64,000 bases of DNA, taken from assembly GCA_028023455.1 (NCBI GenBank), contig JAQFVV010012422.1:6945710-7009709 (forward strand). The letters run 5' to 3'. Numbering within the stretch: the stretch's first letter is position 1; the number at the start of each line of letters is the position of its first letter. This document shows positions 1 through 10,338 of this stretch, one piece after another. A model generated the notes under the pieces. That model was not told where the DNA came from. It saw only the letters and a list, made by a program, of their open reading frames with translations, and made no database searches. The DNA is from Epiperipatus broadwayi (lineage: Eukaryota; Onychophora; Udeonychophora; Euonychophora; Peripatidae). The position numbers and the translations under genes are program-made.

Positions 1-358
1 ATAAAATCTATTCCTATTAATAAACCAACAAAAGGCTTTCTAAAGTTGTGTCAGCGTGAGCTGAGATTACTGGAATCAATGCTAGTATTGATTTTGTAGT
101 ATTCTGAGTTCTATCTTCACTACTTAGCTGCAATTCTTAGGCTTTTACTAATACAGTTTTTTATATTTATTTTTAGAATTAAAGTTTAAGTGATGAGAAA
201 CAGGTTTCAGCATAAAATAATAATAAGAATAAAAAAATTAGGATTAAAAAAAAAACAGTAATAAAAGTATTTTTTTTAAAAAAAAAATCCCCCGTAAATT
301 TCCCTAATATAAATATATTTAGCAATGTCATACATCGATTATATATATCCATTAGAAA
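1..358. other. AT-rich DNA, no gene seen
   Basis: I see no coding potential, RNA gene or clear repeat boundary here, only A/T runs. Confidence 0.6.
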
Positions 359-452
359 CCTGTTAACACTTAGACAATCCCAATATAAATAACAATCACT
401 AATTTCAAACTGTTGTCAAGGCAACCTCCTTTTAACAAGAAAGGTGGAATCC
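359..452. repeat. Dispersed ~95-bp repeat, copy 1
   Basis: This segment matches 63776-63873 at roughly nine positions in ten, in the same orientation. Both contain the words ACACTTAGACAATCCCAATA and CAACCTCCTTTTAACAA. The match stops abruptly on both sides, so it behaves as a short dispersed repeat. No coding content or promoter boxes are visible and the family is not recognised. Confidence 0.7.
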
Positions 453-1384
453 TTTATATATTTATTGCTACAATTTACTTTAACAACAATCTCCCCTTAC
501 TAATCACATATGGGGATAGGTAATATATTATGTTTAGCTCAAATATAAACATTACACACATAATTAAAGATTAATATATATCTATTCTTATTAAATATAT
601 TCACGTAACGTATTTAATCTAACTTCATTTTTTATCCATTGTGTAATACCTCAGATATATCGAATAACTTCAACTTCACTATCCACATTTTAAATACACG
701 AATGAAGACATCCCAAAAAAAAAAAGACAAATGATTCCCAAGATGCATTTCTTGCTGGACCAGTTGGTTCAAGTCACAATCTCTCATATGTATTCAGCCT
801 CGTTAATTATATAGTAATTACAAACTTAAATAGAAGTAAAAAAAAATAATCCAATATTGCAAAAAAATAAAAAGATAAAACATAGATTCAGTGTTGTAAC
901 AGTAGAACACCCCTCCGTCACACAGGTGGAAAGACTGGAAAAAATTACTCTCATATATTTTTATCCTTAAAGCCACATCATCAATGTTCATCTGTTAAAT
1001 CAAGTTAATTTGAAAATGTTGCCCTCTAGCTACTAATTATAGGTAAAATACCAATCAATATGAAATAATTAATATTATGGACTGACAACCTAAAAGAAAT
1101 AAACTGAAGCCTTCTTGTAATACAAAGAAGTTTCTAAGACTCATCCAGCCAGACTTGAGCCCCAGATTATGGCAAGGCATGCATATGTGTTAAATATTTG
1201 AGGACAATGTCTTTCTAGTATTATTTGCATATTATTTATAAAGAATGACCACAGTTCAAAGATGTGCAATCTTAAGTGTTTTCAAATTTTAAATATTTTG
1301 GGTTCCCACCAAATATGAAGTAAACTCTTTTTTCCAATCACACAAAAAATGTTTCCCACTTTAGCCGCTACATGGCGCACAGTG
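453..1384. other. AT-rich spacer with one ribozyme relic
   Basis: Non-coding AT-rich sequence. Apart from the hammerhead-like relic near 735-775 (minus), I see nothing to annotate. Confidence 0.5.
735..775 (-). ncRNA. Degenerate hammerhead relic, second subfamily
   Basis: On the minus strand this reads a stem I half (ACCAA), CUG, then GAAA, a short AUGCAU loop, C, and UUGG as the other stem I half. It resembles the copy at 25137-25185, but most of CUGAUGA and stem II has been lost. It would not be catalytic. The call rests on similarity to the other copies and is weak alone. Confidence 0.35.
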
Positions 1385-3075
1385 AAGATGTGGATGGAGA
1401 GTGAATGATAGAAATAAGTTGGAAGAGTATAAAATAAAAGTTGAAGAAACCATGGAGCCTTATGGTTGGGGATGAGTATAAAGACTGGTGTGGTGAAATA
1501 GAAAAAGTGGCAAATAGGGTTTTAGTCGAGAATATGCAGAAGAATAAAAGTAATAAAAAATGAGAGTTAGTAAAAGTGTAAAAGAGAGGAAAAAAGCATG
1601 CAGAGAGTATAAGTGTGCTATTAAGAATAAGGAAAGTGAAAATGATATTAATGCTAAATGGGGAGAGTACTCAGAAAAGAAGAAGCTGGCTAAAATGGAT
1701 AATTATAGAGAGAGGATGAAGTTAAATAGTAAATTGATGGAGGATATTAATAAAAGTGGAAGAGATAGAAGTAAAAAAATTTGGAATTACATTAAAAGGA
1801 GAAATGTAGGGGAAAGAGAGATAGTATTAATAGATGATGAGGGAATAGAATGTAGCTCTAGAGGCGAGCTAGAGAAAATCTTAAATAGATATGTAATGGA
1901 TATAGAAAAGATGTTAGATGTGAAGGAATTAGTGATAGAAAACATGAAAGCAGTTAGTAATGGGAATATTAGGTTCACAAAAAATGAATTGAACAAGGCA
2001 AGAAAGAGATTGAAAAGTGGAAAGGCAAGAGGTTTAGATGGATGGGCAGCAGAGATGGTAATGAATTTAGGGCATAGAGCAAAAGCAAAGTTATTATGTT
2101 TTAATAAGATGGCACAGAAGACAGTTTTTCCGGGTAGTTGGAGAAATACAAGAATAAGATTATTATTTAAAGAAAAGGGTAAGGATCATAGAAAGTTAAA
2201 TAATTATAGACCGATAGCGGTTACATCAGTTTTAAATAAAGTTTTCACATATATGGTAGCTGGAAGAGTTGTAAAATGGATGAAAGAGAATAATGTAGTG
2301 GGGGGAATGCAAGGAGGTTTTAGGTCAGATAGGCATATAGGAGATAGTTTGTTTGTAGTTACACAACTTATGGTAGGAATTCAGGTAGATCATTATATAT
2401 GAGTTTTATAGATATAGAGAAAGCATATGATAGAGTAAATAGTAATAGATTATGGGTAAGATTAGCCAATTTGGGAATAGATGAAGCTTTAGTAAATATT
2501 ATTAAAAAATTATATGAAAATAATTATTATACTTACCAATTAGGGGATATAGAATCAGTTAAAGTTAAAAATGGGGTGAGATTAAGGCAAGGATGCCCTA
2601 TGTCACTGATTTTGTTTTTGTTGTTTTTGAGTGAAATGGAGAAAGCAATAGAAAGACTAGGAAGAGGGGTAGAGATACCGTTAATAGGTGGCAAAGGAGT
2701 ATATACTTTGTCGGGTCTTTTTTTTGCAGATGATATCTTTTAATGTGCACAAAGAAGAGAAGATATGGATATTATGTTGAGGACATGTGCAATGTGGGTA
2801 AAGAAATGGGGATTAAATTTAGTGAAGAAAAATCAAATATAATGATGGAGAATACTGGGGAAAGAGAGGATGTAGTTTTTTTATTGGGGGATATAAAGTT
2901 AAGTGTGGTGGATAGATATAAGTATTTGGGAATCATCTTATGTAATCAGGAAAATTGCTTGGATGAATGGGAGAAAAAATTGGTAAATGAAGCAAAGAAA
3001 AGAAAGGGTTTGGTAAAGAAACTAACAGTATTTTCATATAATAAATATGATGTAGCTCATTGTCCAAATTTTTAA
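1385..3075 (+). pseudogene. LINE-A: truncated non-LTR retrotransposon with reverse transcriptase
   Basis: Remnant of a LINE ORF2. In order it holds a basic linker after the missing endonuclease (about 1470-1990), the reverse transcriptase fingers (KARGLDGWAAEM near 2030, NNYRPIAVTS near 2200, GGFR near 2325), the palm (SFIDIEKAYDRV from 2402, RQGCPMS near 2590, FADD near 2727) and a YKYLG thumb segment near 2920. A frameshift at about 2399 splits the linker/fingers frame from the palm frame, and stop codons and another shift follow the FADD motif at about 2740. Both ends are truncated. FADD with the LGI and KAYD motifs places it among non-LTR retrotransposons, but I cannot assign the clade. 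It ends where LINE-C begins on the opposite strand. The host product is none: it is a dead mobile element. Confidence 0.9.
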
Positions 3076-3186
3076 TTCTACATATCTCTGTAATCCCATA
3101 TAGTCAATTTTCCCTGTCCTTTCTTCTTATTTCCACTCACCATTTGCTCTAAAGTATCCTTCATTGGAATATTCTTTCTTGTAGTA

Positions 3187-3555
3187 GATAAATATTTGAA
3201 ATACAGGCACTCTTCACATACCTGGGGCTTAATTGTAAATATAGGACTTGAACTGAGACTTTCAAGCACTCTTCAACTATCCACACTATCTCATACAACT
3301 GATACACATGAAGTAGATTGAAGCCTGTCCATTAAAGTATGAGGATTTGCTATCTTAATATAAACTGAGCACTGATTATATATATATGTGGGAGATGATA
3401 ATCTGGACTAATTGATGAGTGCTGGTTTAGCACGAAATACCCATATTGGTGATTATTTATCTTTTCTACATGTGTGTGTGGTCATGTGTATCAGTTGTAT
3501 GAGATAGTATGGATAGTTGAAGGGTGCTTGAAGGTCTGACTTCAAATCCCCTATA
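3187..3555. mobile_element. Hammerhead retrozyme copy R1 (inverted dimer, nested in LINE-C)
   Basis: The element is flanked by a perfect 10-bp duplication TCTTGTAGTA (3177-3186 and 3556-3565) and interrupts LINE-C, which gives exact ends. The left part carries the family's 3' end in minus orientation (CCTGTATTT next to the left duplication). The right part runs in plus orientation through the hammerhead at 3398-3456. The left arm (about 3245-3300) and right arm (about 3478-3545) are inverted copies of each other. It encodes no protein. The duplication length fits target-primed insertion by a LINE or Penelope-type enzyme. Confidence 0.8.
3398..3456 (+). ncRNA. Type I hammerhead ribozyme, core mutated (C3 to U)
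   Basis: Stem I pairs AUAAUC...ACUAA with UUGGU/GAUUAU across the ends. Stem II is a perfect 5-bp GUGCU/AGCAC with loop GGUUU, followed by GAAA. Stem III is a minimal AU/AU. The conserved first core segment reads UUGAUGA instead of CUGAUGA, and since C3 pairs with G8 in the active fold this copy is probably inactive. Its 59-nt length equals that of the two intact copies. Confidence 0.75.
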
Positions 3556-3935
3556 TCTTGTAGTATAAGTCCATTTAGTTTTTTTTATTATCTCTAATTT
3601 CCTCAATCAAACTTCATTATTCATTTACTCTTTCCGAAAATTCATCGTTTATCATTTTATTTATTCAACTAATTTTCTGTTCTTCTCCATGACTACATAT
3701 CACAGGCCTCCAATTTGTTAATTCTTTTATTAATTGTCCACATTTCACAACCGTATAATAATAGACTCCATACCTATCGCTTCCTTAAATTAATTCTCTC
3801 TTCAAAGATCTGCAAAATATTTTCTTTCAATATAGGAATGAAATCACTCTGATTAATATAATTGGCTAATCTACCTAAAGCTTTAGAAAATGAACTCTGA
3901 CCTCTTGAACAACTCGCTCCTAGTAAATTTATAAA

Positions 3936-4667
3936 AAAAAAAAGCATCGTATTTTAGTAGTTAAAGCATTAGGTTTAACATTCTTAAAGATAGGTATATG
4001 AATAGAAGTGAATTTTACATCAGAAGTCAGATGAATAGGTTGTAGAATACTAAGTACTATGTTTAGGCACTATCATGTAATCAACGTATGTGGTAATTTA
4101 CCACCATTTGAAACTCCCTTAATTTATTCAAACAACTCAATAATTAGTGTTATATTTTAACTTTAATGAGCCATATTAAATTATTAAGATATGTGGGAAA
4201 TCGTGTTTGGTACATCAAATATTTTTTTAAAAAAGATTTTAAATGTTAAAAAAAAGAAATTGAGAAAAATTTGCTTTTAATGCTATAAAAATAAAATCAT
4301 TACTTTATTAAATTTTTTCTAGATGTCAGAGAACCAAAAGAAGTAACTCTTAGCAGGGAGGGGGTAGGAATCGATGGAATAAAATTAACTTGTTTGATTA
4401 ATAATAAATGAAAATCTGAAACTTTTTTTTTCGTTAAGCAAACTATTTTTCATACTTAAATTGGGAAGAATAAGAAAAAAGTAAAGATGGTTACGAAGTA
4501 TCATAAAATACATAATATCTGCTTTTATTTTAACAAGATCTGAGAATTCCTTAAAAAACGCCCTACGGTTTGGTGTCAGTAATAGAATGACACATTCTAG
4601 AGCTCAAGGTCTATGGATGATGGCACAGTTCTGCCATTTGAAGAAATCAAACTTTTTAACAGAGAAA
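3936..4667. other. AT-rich spacer
   Basis: No coding frame, RNA gene or repeat boundary that I can support. Confidence 0.5.
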
Positions 4668-4820
4668 AAATCTCCATACAGTAGGGCTATCCAGTGCAAA
4701 CCAAGGTAATCAATAGATGCAGAAAGGTGCTGACTTGCACTGGTGGCACTATTGCATGGAGAGTTTTGCCTCTGTTTTAAGAGCTTGCGTAAGCACAGGA
4801 AATGGTGATCATGTGATGTG
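4668..4820 (+). repeat. Foldback family F2, copy
   Basis: Shares CTCCATACAGTA, GGAGAGTTTTGCC and the 3' block GGTGATCATGTGATG with the copies at 28489, 33583, 33747 and 55378. The inner words CTCCATACAGTAG and its inverse partner CTATTGCATGGAG form imperfect arms. No coding content. See 33747-33974 for the best-bounded copy. Confidence 0.7.
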
Positions 4821-5586
4821 GTTTACTCAGGACTTCTTACAAACTCCCAAGCAATCAAACCATTCATCTTAAGTAAAATGATTAATGCATACGCGTTGAT
4901 TTAAGCAATTTTTTTTCTTATGTTACAAACAAGTTTTTATTTTATTTAAATTAGAATTTGTGAAAATATTTTAACATTTTCTATAATAAACAAATTAGTA
5001 AAACAAATAGAAATTTAGTGGCGAAATAACTCAACTAATTTAGATTTAAGACAAAAGCAGATACCATCTAGTGGCAGCTTGAGTAATCAATGATTACCAA
5101 ATGCATATAAAATTCCTATTCTTAGCATTTAAATCTTCACCCTCAGAGTGGTTTCCGGCTTTTGTCAATGAGTTTTGAAATTCAGGGTTGGAACTAATGC
5201 TGATAAGTATTTAGCAATGATCATTTAAAATGGGCTGATAGGAATTTAAATATTAAGACTGGGGTATATTGGTGCTTTTGTCTTATTAAGTTAAACTGGG
5301 GTATTTGGTGATTTGTCATTATATTCACAAAATTATTGGTTTCTAAACGGGTAGCACTTCTAACAAGATGATAAAACAAAGAAGAAAAAGCTGTAAAAAC
5401 CTTCATCAGCTGATAATTTATTTGTACAGGTAATAATGTTTTCCTATTCCTTAGAAGAAAAATGCAGAAAGGACTTTGTTTTACTGTGTCGTTCTATTTA
5501 GCATTTTAAATTGAAAATAATCTTTATAATAATTAAACAGAAATTATTTGTTAGTCTAAACGGTGTGTTTATGAAATAGATAGAAA
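4821..5586. other. AT-rich spacer, no gene
   Basis: Contains a relic near 5060-5110 (minus) similar to parts of 11900-11960 and 18500-18545 around the words TTGATTA and CACTAGATGG. No coding content is supported. Confidence 0.45.
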
Positions 5587-5702
5587 TAGGGAGGGAGAGA
5601 GAGACGGAAAGATGAAGGGAGGGAGCATAGGAGAGTGGGAGAGAGAAAAGATGGGGGAGAAAGAGGAGGAGAGAGAGGGGGAAAGAGGATGGAGGGAGAG
5701 AT
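5587..5702. repeat. Purine-rich GGGAGA low-complexity tract
   Basis: About 115 bp of nearly pure A/G built from gagag, gggaga and ggagagagaggg words. It is strand-asymmetric low-complexity DNA. Confidence 0.85.
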
Positions 5703-5940
5703 ATGTAGAATTATAAGTCAAGACTGTTGTTCATCTTCTATTTTGGTTAATATCTATTATTCTAAATAACATTCCTGAAAAAAATATTGTTAACAAATGG
5801 TGGAATTAATATTGGAGTAAAGAGGAAATGATGTATTACTTATGGAGCTATTAGCAAATAATGAGGATGGATAAATAAGTTTGATGAAGTATTGTAGAGA
5901 AGCTATAAATTGGAAGAATAGAATCTATAACAGTTGAAAA

Positions 5941-5963
5941 AGATGATGATGATGATGATGATA
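5941..5963. repeat. (GAT)n microsatellite
   Basis: Seven consecutive GAT units. RTE elements here end in GAT-rich tails, but no RTE body precedes this tract. Confidence 0.8.
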
Positions 5964-6517
5964 GCAAATATCATTTAATCCTAAATTTTTTTTCTACTTG
6001 AAATCAATCTCATATTACTTAAATCTTTTGAAGAAATAACTTTAACCCCAATTAAATAATCTTAATGGAATTCATTCTACTTTGCTTGATAATTGTATTC
6101 AGTAAAATATTTAATAATAAAAAAAGGTTAATAAGATATGTCATAATGACAGTGGTAAAGTAAATTAAAAAATGAAGTAGGGCAGATACATTTAAAAATA
6201 TTTACCCCCCCCCCCCCACACACACACATTAGTAAGCTAAGTTAAAATTATGCTCATCAATTTGCCCGCCATATAATTATTCAAAATGTAAAATTATTTT
6301 TTTAAAAAAGAATATATACAACAAATCTAAACATTTACTGAATCTAATCCTCAGAAAATTAAATTACTTGATAATATAACCCTATTAAACTGTAGTTGCA
6401 AATGCGATTTAACAAAAAAAGAGTTTAATCCATTTATAGAATTAATATTAATTTTTTTTAAAAATCACTTTTTAATATATGCAATATACTGATCTTATAA
6501 TAGGTCACTGACGTCAT
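5964..6517. other. AT-rich spacer with a C/CA tract
   Basis: Includes a poly-C run followed by CA repeats at about 6206-6229. Nothing else is recognisable. Confidence 0.5.
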
Positions 6518-7021
6518 GTTGAGAACTGAGGATACTTTCAAGAAATATGCCTATTTGTTTGAAAAGGAAGGTTTTTAATAAATGTGTTTTACCAGTTCTT
6601 ACTTATGTATCTGAGACTTGGACACTTAATAGAAGAGCAATACAGAGACTTCAGATCACTCAAGAAATGTGGAGAGATGCATGTTGGGAGTAACAAGAAG
6701 AGATTGAAAACGCAATATATAGGTAAGAGAACAAACAGGTGTTACTGACCTCATTGAAAAAATTAAAAAACTGAAGTGGAGTTGGGCTGGACATATTGCT
6801 AGAAGAGATGATAGTAGATGGGCAATTGAATTCTTAAACTGGATTCCAAGAGATTGTAAAAGACTGATAAAAAGACCAATGGTGAGATGGATGGATGAAA
6901 TAAGAAAGTGTGCAGGGGTGATGTGGAGAAGAGAAGCTAAAGATCAGAGAAGATGGATTAAAGTTGGAGAGACCTTCATCCCACAGTGGATTGATAATGG
7001 CTGATGATGATGATGATGATG
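6518..7021 (+). pseudogene. RTE-like LINE, 3' terminal fragment
   Basis: 5'-truncated remnant of an RTE-type ORF2 C-terminus. With decay it reads FNKCVLPVLTYVSETWTLNR, then a segment equivalent to GHIARRDD, NWIPRD, RWMDEI and a final GET-rich tail, as in the better copy at 41070-41462. Frameshifts and stops break the frame. The 3' end is the (GAT)n tract at 6999-7021, a microsatellite tail typical of RTE elements. Homologous copies lie at 26125, 41070, 61266 and 61445. Confidence 0.85.
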
Positions 7022-7288
7022 ACAGGGCATATATTAAAAAGTAGAAATCCTTTCTTTTTAATTACACATGGTATCTGCACTTAGAAAATAAATTTGAATA
7101 TTACAGAATTAATATTACTAGAATTACTGGTCTTTGTAAATGCACATATTATTTATAAAAGATTTCATTTACAATTTTACAATAAGGGTTCGAACCTTGA
7201 AGTTTATTATCCTAAAATAAGTCCAATAAACAAAAAAAACACTATCTCAAAATACACAAAATGAGAAACTATAAAAAAGGCATATGAT
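7022..7288. other. Spacer
   Basis: AT-rich, no supported feature. Confidence 0.5.
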
Positions 7289-7384
7289 TTTATTGCTTGG
7301 GAGTTCATAAAAAGTTTGAGCATCAGAATTGTGGGGTGACTCCCAAAGTCTGATGCTCTACCAACTGTGTCAAACTATCCAGAG
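7289..7384 (-). mobile_element. tRNA-Lys-like SINE (family SINE-B)
   Basis: The minus strand reads CAGTTGGTAGAGCATCAGAC, the D-arm/anticodon-arm region of a tRNA-Lys and hence an internal A-box. The 3' body ends in TATGAACTCCCAAGCAATAAA-like sequence, shared with 8031-8142 and 50490-50602. It lacks a complete cloverleaf, so I call it a tRNA-derived SINE rather than a tRNA gene. Confidence 0.6.
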
Positions 7385-8030
7385 AATGATATTTTAAGAT
7401 GAGAATTTAAAAGCATATATATTCCAGCATGCAATTTTCTCTGATAATTAATCCATGACATACTTTACTAGGATACAAATTAAATTAAAAAGTTATGAAT
7501 GTATGTTTCATGATTTGCTTAAAAAATAGCTTTTATAATTATAAAGAAATCTCTATACAAAGTGAATATTCACTTATGAGCTTGATTTAATTTTCTTTGA
7601 TGTGATTTCAGAAATAGAATACCTTGTATTTATTAGAGCTGATACTAAGTAGCGAACCTGATCAATTTTTTTTTTTTTTTTCATTTTGGTTAACTGTTGC
7701 AATCGTTTTAAAATTTTAATTGTTTCCCATCGGATTTAGGTGGTAATTTAAAAAGCATTGATATAAAGAATGGTTTTGACAATTCTAAATGAGTGTGTCT
7801 TGTATTAATTTCTATGTTTGAGTATAAGTCCTGGAAACTAACTAGATTATAATAGGGACTATTGATAAAAATGGTCTAGTATGCAGAGATGGATCAAGTG
7901 GGTGTCAGAAGCCGATCAGGAAGTCCTGAATTGGTGGAAAATAAAATTGGATGCTCCGAAATCATCACAGTTTCAGGATTTTCTTTCATTAAAGAAAAAT
8001 AATTAATTAATCAATCAATCAATAATTAAT

Positions 8031-8142
8031 GACTTTATTGCTTGGGATATCATAAGAAGTTCAAGCATCGAAAAGAGTCAAAACTGCAATCATTCCAGAA
8101 CTGTCCAATCCAAAACCAGATTCTTAACTAGTGTGCTAAAAT
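8031..8142 (-). mobile_element. SINE-B copy
   Basis: Minus-strand copy with the shared tail words GAACTTCTTATGATATCCC and AAGCAATAAAG, and a decayed tRNA-like head (CACACTAGTTAAGAATCTGG). The tail is followed by AATT/GATT tetranucleotides at 8000-8030. The tail is diagnostic and the head is weak. Confidence 0.5.
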
Positions 8143-8263
8143 AGACAAGGTATCAATCAGTTAAAGTAAAGCAAAAAGAAAAATGTTATATAACTGTCAA
8201 TTTATTTTTTTGAGAAATAAATCAAAAATGAAAGTGATTACACTTAAACATTCATTACATTTT

Positions 8264-8348
8264 TTAAGGCAATAAACATCACATGATCACCATTTTTTTC
8301 TCTGACTTGCACTGAGTGGCAATACATATTGAGAATTTTGCCTGTTTT
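8264..8348 (-). repeat. Foldback family F2, short copy
   Basis: Starts with ACATCACATGATCACCAT and ends in GAGAATTTTGCCTG, the outer blocks of F2, with the middle deleted. Confidence 0.6.
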
Positions 8349-9279
8349 AATTAGTAAATATTACTTAAGTAATCAATGTGCGTTTAAATAAATTTATAAT
8401 TACAACTTTAAATTATCGTAATAGATTTCTAACTATAAGATCTTTCCATTGACTCGTTGTAAATCGAAAGATTTCGTGAGAATTAATGTGTAATAAGAAA
8501 TGTGGACTTAATCAGTGAAGTATTGAATAGCTTGACGCTCTCAGATATAACAGCTTCAGCTTCACCTATTTAAATAGAAGGTAAGTTGAAGTAAAGAAGG
8601 TTCCCCTCTTTTCTTCCAAAGCGTAAGCTTGTGGCGTAAACTTGTGGTTAAGACCTGTAGAGGTCCCTACTATCGCATTTTTACACGCATATTCTTGAGG
8701 TTACAGCCTTAGTAAATATTACTTACATTCTTTATAAAATTCTTTGTAACACTCATTACAATTTGCACACCTTTAATCAGTTTTTGTTTTTGTGAAAATT
8801 GTTTCGATTCCATAATTGTGAATTTTTGTATTAAGTACAGATTAAAGATTCATAATAATATTTAAATATCTTAAACTATATTAACTGAGAAAATAATTTA
8901 TAACTCTAATATTTCAACATTTGGGCAGTTTAGTTTATTTTTGCTGGCTGATATGAACAAAATATTATTCTTTACAGATATTTTCATTCATGAGAAAATA
9001 TTTTATCTAATTAACAAATTACTACCTTTTTTAACTTGATTTTTTAAAAAAAAATTAACTATCAACAAAATATAATAAAAGAATCGAAGTGATTCCAGCC
9101 AGGGCATGGATTATATGATCAATTCTTGTCACTGGTAGAATTAGCAATCATTAACTATGTGATTTATGGTTTGTATTTTAATCACATCTATATAGATCAG
9201 TGGTTGTTAAATTCTACTTATCCTGACTGTTTTAATGAGATTTAGTAAAGTCTATGAGGATCAAATCTAGATGAAAAAA
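8349..9279. other. AT-rich spacer
   Basis: No coding frame or repeat boundary is supported. Confidence 0.5.
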
Positions 9280-9387
9280 GTTTTTTCCATATGTCATAGC
9301 ATCGGCTGGGAGGCAAACCCGCAACAACCTGCAACCAACTACTTGCTTGCAAGGCAGTTGTGCTGACCTCTTGGCTAACAACGCTTG
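9280..9387 (-). mobile_element. Class II tRNA-like SINE (family SINE-A)
   Basis: Reverse complement of the head at 42444. The minus strand has a D-arm-like TTAGCCAAGAGGTC (A-box), a CTTGCAA anticodon-loop-like stretch, a long variable region and a decayed B-box, followed by CGATGCTATGACATATGG and an A-rich tail. The eight copies in this window define the family. It is transcribed by Pol III if active and has no protein. Confidence 0.85.
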
Positions 9388-9706
9388 ATTGAAAAAAGTT
9401 ATTTGTTTGGAAATTTTATAAGAAATTCACAACTTATTATGTTGAAAGACATTGTTAAAAACATATTTCAGAAGAAAGAATTTGTCAATAGTTATGAAAA
9501 AATGTAAGTAAAATAAAAGTAATTTAAAAACAAACCCATACTCTAACAAATATTACTTTTTAAAAAATAAATTCTAAAAAATAATTTGTACAAATAAATA
9601 AAATATATATGTTTTAAAAAAGCAAAGACATTTTTATGCTTAACTAGATAACCACTAGTCAAAGATTTGCAATGAAAAGAGTATATACGTTGAACAAATT
9701 ACTGGA

Positions 9707-9927
9707 GTGAATAATATTTCTGTAGTGTAATTGTCACTACATCACTCATGCAAGGTAGGGCCTGTTTTCTTTTATGCTTTTAACATCTTACATCCCTCAA
9801 CAAAGTGTTAAAAGAGAATAAAAACCAGTCCCTACCTTGCATGAGTGGTGTAATGAAAATTACCATACAGAAATATTATTCATTATTGGATAATCTCTAG
9901 TCTAGTGAATGACTAATAAAAATTATT
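9707..9927. mobile_element. Foldback family F3 with 11-bp target duplication
   Basis: Flanked by AAATTACTGGA at 9696-9706 and 9928-9938. Inside, two inverted arms (about 9710-9790 and 9804-9880) share AATAATATTTCTGTA, CATGCAAGGTAGGG and TCTTTTAACA-like words. The core CCCTACCTTGCATGA recurs at 17140-17160. No protein. The duplication length suggests target-primed insertion rather than a cut-and-paste MITE. Confidence 0.7.
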
Positions 9928-9938
9928 AAATTACTGGA

Positions 9939-10338
9939 ATATCTTTAAAAAGATAAAAAGAAAATTCTGCTTAATGAAAATCAATAACCGTCCCATTTTA
10001 TTGTCATCCATTATCATTACCAAAATCTATATTATTTAGCCGAGTATTGCTAATCTTTACTTTATTATCTTACTTTCTATTAGTATAAATTTAATTTAGA
10101 ATATATTTATGATGGGTGCATATAATATTTGTGACAAGTTCTTGTTTAGTAATGGTAATTATGTCTCTTGTGAAGACTGAAATAGTAATATGCATTGCAC
10201 ATATTCAATGTTATCAGAAAATATGCATAAATAGATGTCATTAAGGGAAAAGCAAGCTTAAAAATGTTACTTTTTCAGAGATTCTTTTCCTACTTGTAGT
10301 TTGACTTTAAATTCTATTATTATATCACATGACTCATT
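9939..10338. other. Spacer
   Basis: AT-rich, nothing recognised. Confidence 0.5.

Larger units (their letters stand above)
3077..3935 (-). pseudogene. LINE-C fragment interrupted by a retrozyme
   Basis: Minus-strand relic homologous to 11275-11862. The piece at 3077-3176 reads MKDTLEQMVSGNKKKG, a post-RT C-terminal segment. After a 369-bp insertion (3187-3555) and its 10-bp duplication, the same element resumes at 3566-3935 with a decayed segment equivalent to the CETWSL/KIMNRLKALE region of the other copy. Numerous stops and shifts are present. It represents the C-terminal third of an endonuclease/reverse-transcriptase LINE of uncertain clade. Confidence 0.65.
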
